A DNA stretch of 64,000 nucleotides from Bacillus sp. UNC438CL73TsuS30 (GTDB lineage Bacteria > Bacillota > Bacilli > Bacillales > Cytobacillaceae): NCBI RefSeq assembly GCF_000482325.1, contig NZ_AXVA01000014.1, forward strand, positions 1 through 64,000, read 5' to 3'. The position numbers were made by a program, and so were the translations under genes. Positions 59,736 through 64,000 of this stretch are shown here, one piece after another (the stretch's first letter is position 1; each line of letters starts with the position of its first letter). Under the pieces are notes generated by a model that worked only from the letters and a program-made list of their open reading frames with translations, did no database searches and was not told the DNA's origin.

Positions 59736-59770
59736 TACATGGGTTATTTTACCTATTATTTGTAACTCTC

Positions 59771-59864
59771 TTTACAAAAAATTAACAATTTTAACGAAGA
59801 TTCACAATTGTTCACTAACTCTTAATCCCAGCTCAACGAGTCCTCTAAATTCCCTCCTTATAAT
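59771..59864 (+). promoter_or_regulatory. Pho box-like repeats and -10 of the tua operon
   Basis: TTTACA (59771) and TTAACA (59782) are 11 bp apart, followed by TTAACG (59791), TTCACA (59801) and TTCACT (59811) at 9-10 bp steps. TATAAT at 59859-59864 is a possible -10. The B. subtilis tuaA promoter is PhoP-controlled, which supports this reading. Confidence 0.6.
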
Positions 59865-59918
59865 CTTTCATAACGGGCCGCTTAATGAATTAAATAATCT
59901 TTGAAGGTGGGTTTAATT

Positions 59919-60578
59919 GTGAATACACAAAGAAGCTTAAATCTTTTCCATGATTACACTATGACCCAAACCCCTAAACTGCTTTTATCGAAGGAAGCGG
60001 AGCAATATCTTTATTTAAAAAGAGCTTTAGACGTTTTCTTTGCTGTAATAGGGATCATTTTCGCATTACCGATTGTTGTTGTTTTTGCCATCCTTATTGT
60101 TCTAGAAACAACTGGTTCCCCGTTTTATGTCCAAGAAAGAATGGGGAAAAACGGAAAAATATTCAACATGATCAAGTTGCGATCGATGACCATAGATGCT
60201 GAAAAAGAGGGGGCTAAGTGGGCTGAGGTAAACGATCCGCGCGTTACAAAAGTCGGAGCGTTTATTCGAAAAACTAGGATTGACGAACTTCCACAATTTA
60301 TTTCTGTCTTAAAAGGGGATATGTCGATTATAGGTCCAAGACCCGAAAGGCCTTGTTTCACCGAACAATTTGAGCGGGAAATTAAAGGATTCTCCAATAG
60401 GCTGCTGGTGAAACCGGGGCTGACAGGACTAGCCCAAATTAGCGGGGGATATGACATTTCCCCAAGAGAAAAGCTTCAATATGATTTGAAATACATACAA
60501 AATCTTTCGTTTTCACTTGAAATAAAAATTATCTTGAAAACTTTTAGAGTGGTTTTTACAGGTGAAGGTGCACGGTAA
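59919..60578 (+). CDS. tuaA: Undecaprenyl-phosphate sugar transferase TuaA
   Basis: Initiates teichuronic acid synthesis by placing a sugar phosphate on undecaprenyl phosphate at the membrane. About 219 residues: one membrane helix (41-66) and the bacterial sugar transferase domain with ERMGKNGKIFNMIKLRSM, RKTRIDELPQ, GDMSIIGPRPERP and KPGLTGLAQISGG. GTG 59919 with AAGGTGG at spacing 8 is preferred over TTG 59901. First of four genes in the order tuaA-B-C-D known from B. subtilis. Confidence 0.88.
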   Translation: MNTQRSLNLFHDYTMTQTPKLLLSKEAEQYLYLKRALDVFFAVIGIIFALPIVVVFAILIVLETTGSPFYVQERMGKNGKIFNMIKLRSMTIDAEKEGAKWAEVNDPRVTKVGAFIRKTRIDELPQFISVLKGDMSIIGPRPERPCFTEQFEREIKGFSNRLLVKPGLTGLAQISGGYDISPREKLQYDLKYIQNLSFSLEIKIILKTFRVVFTGEGAR

Positions 60579-60596
60579 TGGAGGCAGGGGAGACAG

Positions 60597-62054
60597 ATGT
60601 CCGCAATTAGAAGAGAACTGCATAAAGGGATAAAGTGGACAGGAATTTCTACTCTACTTATTACAGGGATTCAAATCTTTCAGTTTGCTATCCTTGGAAA
60701 AATTATGAGTATATCCCAATTTGGCCTGGTTGGCATGCTGACTACCATTGTGGTATTTGCACAAATTGTATTGGATTTGGGGCTTGGTTCTGCCGTCATC
60801 CAAAAGGAAGAGGTCCATAAAAGGACATTATCAACTTTATTTTGGCTAAATCTGATGATGGGGCTTGGAGTTTGTTTAGTGCTTTTCTTTACAAGCCCGT
60901 TTTTGGCTAACTACTTTCATCGCAAGGATCTAACGGATCTTATTAAGATTCTTGCGATGATGTTTCTGATCGCTCCCATTGGACAGCAAAGCCAATATTT
61001 AATGCAAAAAGAATTACGGTTTAACATGCTTGGTGCAATTGAGGCAGCGGCAACGATAATCTCTTTTTTTACGCTTGTCATCCTCATTTTTATGATTTCT
61101 CCCATAAAAGCCTTTGTCATATCTCAAGTAGTGCTTTATGGGCTTAAAGGGATTCTTTACTTTATCTGTTACCAACGGGTATGGCGACCTTCATTGGTAT
61201 TTGATCTTTCAGAATGCAGAAGCTTTCTCTCATTTGGAGCCTTTCAGCTGTTTTCAAGAATCGTGAACCGAATTGGATCAAATATCGATGTGATTTTAAT
61301 CGGTAGGTTTATGGGGGCAGAAGCATTGGGGGTTTATAACCTTGTTTATCAAATCGTTACGATTCCGGTATTGAAAATCAATCCCGTTATTACAAGGGTG
61401 GCCTTTCCCGTTTTTTCAAAAAATCAACAAAGTCATACTGCTTTAAATGATGGTTTCTTACACATGACAAAGCTTTTAAGTCTTGTTACTTTTCCGCTTT
61501 TAATGGGGCTAACGGCAGTTTCAAATGTTTTTATTCCTGCCATATTTGGTGAAAAATGGCTGGATGCTGTTCCGATTTTGCAAATTATGTCGATCGTCGG
61601 CATTCTTCGGGTTTTGATGAACCCGAATGGCTCTATTATTCTTGCAAAAGGCAAAGCCAATATTGCGTTTTATTGGGACCTTGGTGTGCTAGTTCTTTAT
61701 GGCTTATCGTTAAATTTTGCCGTTGCATCGAACAGCTTGAAGGTCGTTGCTTGGACTTATGTAATGGTAAGCATCGTGAACTTTCTAATTGGAAGGTGGT
61801 TATTAACATGGTTAATCCAGCTGCAATGGAAGCATTATCTGAAAACCATTATGGTTCCACTGTTATTCTCGATTCTAATAACAGCCATTGCGTATGTTAC
61901 GAAAGTATTTAGCGCTTTGTATTTTCAAGCAACTGCCATTTTGCCGTTAACGATTTCAGTAGGATTTAGTGCTGGAGTATACTTGCTGCTTTTGTTAAAA
62001 GTGTATCCAAATTACTTCTTGAGGATTGTAAATAAACTAGCTAGAGGGCGATAA
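60597..62054 (+). CDS. tuaB: Polysaccharide flippase TuaB (MOP superfamily)
   Basis: 485 residues, about 14 membrane segments, of the Wzx-like MOP flippase family (FGLVGMLTTIVVFAQIVLDLGLG, AVIQKEE, GVYNLVYQIVTIPV, LPLLMGLTAVSN-type sequence near residue 300). It would move lipid-linked teichuronic acid units across the membrane. Length and place match B. subtilis TuaB. It follows tuaA by 18 bp with AGGGGAG as ribosome site. Confidence 0.87.
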   Translation: MSAIRRELHKGIKWTGISTLLITGIQIFQFAILGKIMSISQFGLVGMLTTIVVFAQIVLDLGLGSAVIQKEEVHKRTLSTLFWLNLMMGLGVCLVLFFTSPFLANYFHRKDLTDLIKILAMMFLIAPIGQQSQYLMQKELRFNMLGAIEAAATIISFFTLVILIFMISPIKAFVISQVVLYGLKGILYFICYQRVWRPSLVFDLSECRSFLSFGAFQLFSRIVNRIGSNIDVILIGRFMGAEALGVYNLVYQIVTIPVLKINPVITRVAFPVFSKNQQSHTALNDGFLHMTKLLSLVTFPLLMGLTAVSNVFIPAIFGEKWLDAVPILQIMSIVGILRVLMNPNGSIILAKGKANIAFYWDLGVLVLYGLSLNFAVASNSLKVVAWTYVMVSIVNFLIGRWLLTWLIQLQWKHYLKTIMVPLLFSILITAIAYVTKVFSALYFQATAILPLTISVGFSAGVYLLLLLKVYPNYFLRIVNKLARGR

Positions 62055-62056
62055 GA

Positions 62057-63232
62057 ATGAAAGCATTATGGATTACAAGTGTGTATCCAAGTGGTTGTCA
62101 GCCAGGGAGCGGCGTCTTTCATGAAACGCAGGTGCAGGCGTTACACCGTTTGGGAGTAGAGGTTACGGTCATTAGCCCGGTTCCACGCAGTCTGACATTT
62201 ATTCGGAATTTTCGTAAAGCCGATAAGGCCAATAAACAAATCCCTGCGGTCTATGAGCGAAATGGAGTGAAGGTTTATCGGCCAAATTATTTAGCACTGC
62301 CCGGACAGCTTAGATGGGCGCAGCCAGACAGGCGGATTGCGGCAGCAGTTCTGAAGACCATAGAAGATTATGGTCTTGCTCCGGATTTAATTCATGCTCA
62401 TTTTGCGATGCCATCTGGCGGGGCAGCAAGAATTGTTGCCTCTGAAAAAGGTCTGCCATGGATTTTAACGTTACACGGTAGTGATGTAAACGTATATCCG
62501 CATTACAGCTCTAGTGCAAAAAAGGCATTTCTTCAATCAGTCAATATGGCAGATTCGGTTTTAACAGTTGCCGAAAATTTACAAAGGAAAACGAAGGAGC
62601 TGGCAGGCAGGGAAAGTGCTGTACTCCCAATTGGGATTGATCTTTCCCAATTTCAGCAGCCGGAACAAACCAAGCAGCAAATGAGACGGATGCTTGGGCT
62701 CCCTGAGGATAAAAAGATTATTACATTTGTTGGCAGGTTAACGGAAGCAAAAGGTGTATTTGAACTTGCCCAGACGCTTAAGTTTCTATCAAATGAAGTC
62801 GCCATTGTCTTCGTAGGGGACGGTCCCGCTAAAGATAAATTAAGCCGGAATCCGGAATTCAATAGCAGGCTTTTCATAACGGGGCAGGTTGCAAATGAAA
62901 GTGTGAGAGATTACTTATTTGCTAGTGATTTATTTGCCCTTCCATCCTATACGGAAGGAATGCCGACTGTAGTACTTGAAGCCATTGCTTTAAAAATCCC
63001 TGTTATCTGTACAGCTGTGGGCGGTGTCCCGGAATTATTTGGTGAACATCGTGATCTATTAATTGAGCCGAAGTCTGTATCAAGTCTAGTACAGAGAATT
63101 CAGGATGTATTAAACCGCAGTCTATATTCACCAAAAATTCTGCTGGATCTCTATGAGCAGGTACAACAAAATTATTATTCCCATAAGAACGCAATACAAC
63201 TGAAAGAGAATTATAGAAACCTATTAAATTAA
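62057..63232 (+). CDS. tuaC: Glycosyltransferase TuaC (GT4 family)
   Basis: 391 residues, two Rossmann-like halves. N-terminal WITSVYPSGCQPGSGVFHETQ, HAHFAMPSGGAA and LHGSDVNVYP; C-terminal nucleotide-sugar site with FVGRLTEAKGVFELA, FVGDGPAKDKL and the GT4 E-x7-E motif in PSYTEGMPTVVLEAIA. Transfers a sugar during assembly of the teichuronic acid repeat; which sugar is not readable. Two-base gap after tuaB. Confidence 0.9.
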   Translation: MKALWITSVYPSGCQPGSGVFHETQVQALHRLGVEVTVISPVPRSLTFIRNFRKADKANKQIPAVYERNGVKVYRPNYLALPGQLRWAQPDRRIAAAVLKTIEDYGLAPDLIHAHFAMPSGGAARIVASEKGLPWILTLHGSDVNVYPHYSSSAKKAFLQSVNMADSVLTVAENLQRKTKELAGRESAVLPIGIDLSQFQQPEQTKQQMRRMLGLPEDKKIITFVGRLTEAKGVFELAQTLKFLSNEVAIVFVGDGPAKDKLSRNPEFNSRLFITGQVANESVRDYLFASDLFALPSYTEGMPTVVLEAIALKIPVICTAVGGVPELFGEHRDLLIEPKSVSSLVQRIQDVLNRSLYSPKILLDLYEQVQQNYYSHKNAIQLKENYRNLLN

Positions 63233-63250
63233 ATGGAAGGATGATGGAAA

Positions 63251-64000
63251 TTGAAGAAAGTTACGGTGATTGGAACAGGTTATGTAGGTCTTGTATCGGG
63301 CACATGCTTTGCGGAAGCCGGCAACCAGGTTACTTGCTGTGATATTAATCAAATGAAAATTAATGATCTCCTGCAAGGCGTTATGCCGATTTATGAGCCT
63401 GGATTAAAAGAACTTGTCGATAAAAATGTAAAAAGGGGCACTCTTCATTTTACCTATCAAATTACCCAAGCCATTCAAGAAGCCGAGGTCATCTACATTG
63501 CGGTAGGAACTCCCATGACATCGTCGGGAAAAGCAGATCTTACCTATATTAAACAGGTGGCCAAAACCATTGGTGAAAATTTAAATGGTTATAAGGTAAT
63601 TGTTACGAAAAGTACAGTGCCTGTTGGTACGGGGAAACTGATAAAATCTGTCATCCAAGAACATTCCTATGAACAGATTCCTTTTGATATTGTAGCGAAT
63701 CCTGAATTTTTACGTGAAGGTGATGCCATTAAGGATTCCATGAATATGGAACGTGCGGTAATTGGCGCAACCAGTGAAAAGGCGTTTCAAATTATTGCAG
63801 AGCTGCACCAGCCCTTTACATCCAATATCGTAAAAGCTTCTTTGGAAACAGCGGAATTAATAAAATATGCGGCAAATGCATTTTTAGCTACAAAGATCTC
63901 ATTTATTAATGATATTGCTAATATTTGTGAGCGTGTCGGGGCTGATGTCACCAAGGTTTCGGAAGGTATTGGGTTAGACAGCCGAATCGGCAATAAATTT
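63251..64000 (+). CDS. tuaD: UDP-glucose 6-dehydrogenase TuaD (runs off window)
   Basis: Oxidises UDP-glucose to UDP-glucuronate for teichuronic acid. 250 codons are inside the window from TTG 63251 (GGAAGGATGATGG upstream): Rossmann IGTGYVGLVSGTCFAEAGN, IYEPGLKELV, YIAVGTPMTSSGKADLTYI, KSTVPVGTGKL, NPEFLREGDAI and AELIKYAANAFLATKISFINDIANICERVGADV. This stretch is very close to B. subtilis TuaD. The catalytic Cys region starts just beyond the edge. Unlike the copy at 58436, this one continues into the dimerisation helix. Confidence 0.92.
   Translation, partial: MKKVTVIGTGYVGLVSGTCFAEAGNQVTCCDINQMKINDLLQGVMPIYEPGLKELVDKNVKRGTLHFTYQITQAIQEAEVIYIAVGTPMTSSGKADLTYIKQVAKTIGENLNGYKVIVTKSTVPVGTGKLIKSVIQEHSYEQIPFDIVANPEFLREGDAIKDSMNMERAVIGATSEKAFQIIAELHQPFTSNIVKASLETAELIKYAANAFLATKISFINDIANICERVGADVTKVSEGIGLDSRIGNKF

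Overview
The window looks like the chromosome of a low-GC, endospore-forming member of the Bacillaceae (Neobacillus/Mesobacillus/Bacillus-like). The evidence is strong GGAGG ribosome sites, AT-rich intergenic DNA, many intrinsic terminators, a spore-germinant receptor cluster, CcpA-type cre sites, PhoP-type direct repeats, and a gene order identical to Bacillus subtilis tuaABCD at the right edge. I see no rRNA, tRNA or CRISPR array. Identifications come from reading the sequence, without database searches.

Layout. 0-0.24 kb: the 5' end of an IS transposase. 0.7-6.8 kb: malate use (malic enzyme, TSUP permease, CitA-type sensor kinase and regulator, 2-hydroxycarboxylate/Na+ symporter), with cre sites before the malic enzyme and the symporter. 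7-12.7 kb: DUF1456 and DoxX proteins, a MerR regulator with an extra Zn-ribbon/methyltransferase-like half, then DUF3311 + sodium:solute symporter + M20 amidohydrolase as one operon. 13-19.5 kb: a divergent TetM-like GTPase, an ECF sigma/membrane protein/ABC transporter operon, and glutaminase. 19.6-25.7 kb: an aspartate-racemase remnant, heme O synthase, and a CuA-containing heme-copper oxidase operon whose large subunit lacks the usual active-site tyrosine, making it a candidate NO reductase, followed by SCO and a membrane protein. 26-35.6 kb: branched-chain aminotransferase, then a germinant receptor island (1 A, 3 B, 2 C and 1 D-like subunits) in mixed orientation, and a tiny membrane protein. 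36-45 kb: amino-acid permease, glutamate synthase-like protein, FAH-family protein, and a GntR-controlled acid-sugar operon (dehydrogenase, DUF1537 kinase, GntP permease). 45-49.8 kb: a YezD protein and a sulfate ABC transporter behind two leaders that share a motif. 50-64 kb: a phosphate-starvation region (PhoX, a YncE/phosphatase fusion broken by an in-frame TAG, an RND pump, a truncated UDP-glucose dehydrogenase, a PAP2 phosphatase and tuaABCD), with four apparent Pho boxes.

The most unusual non-coding structure is three tandem-repeat arrays (about 20.87-21.24, 24.05-24.44 and 49.84-49.99 kb). Their sequences are unrelated, yet all have a period of exactly 52 bp, and every unit contains an inverted repeat. 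Two of them bracket the candidate NO reductase operon. Other items worth checking are the paired leader motif around yezD, three GTATAC-type operators spaced exactly 21 bp apart, and the amber codon in the YncE/phosphatase gene.
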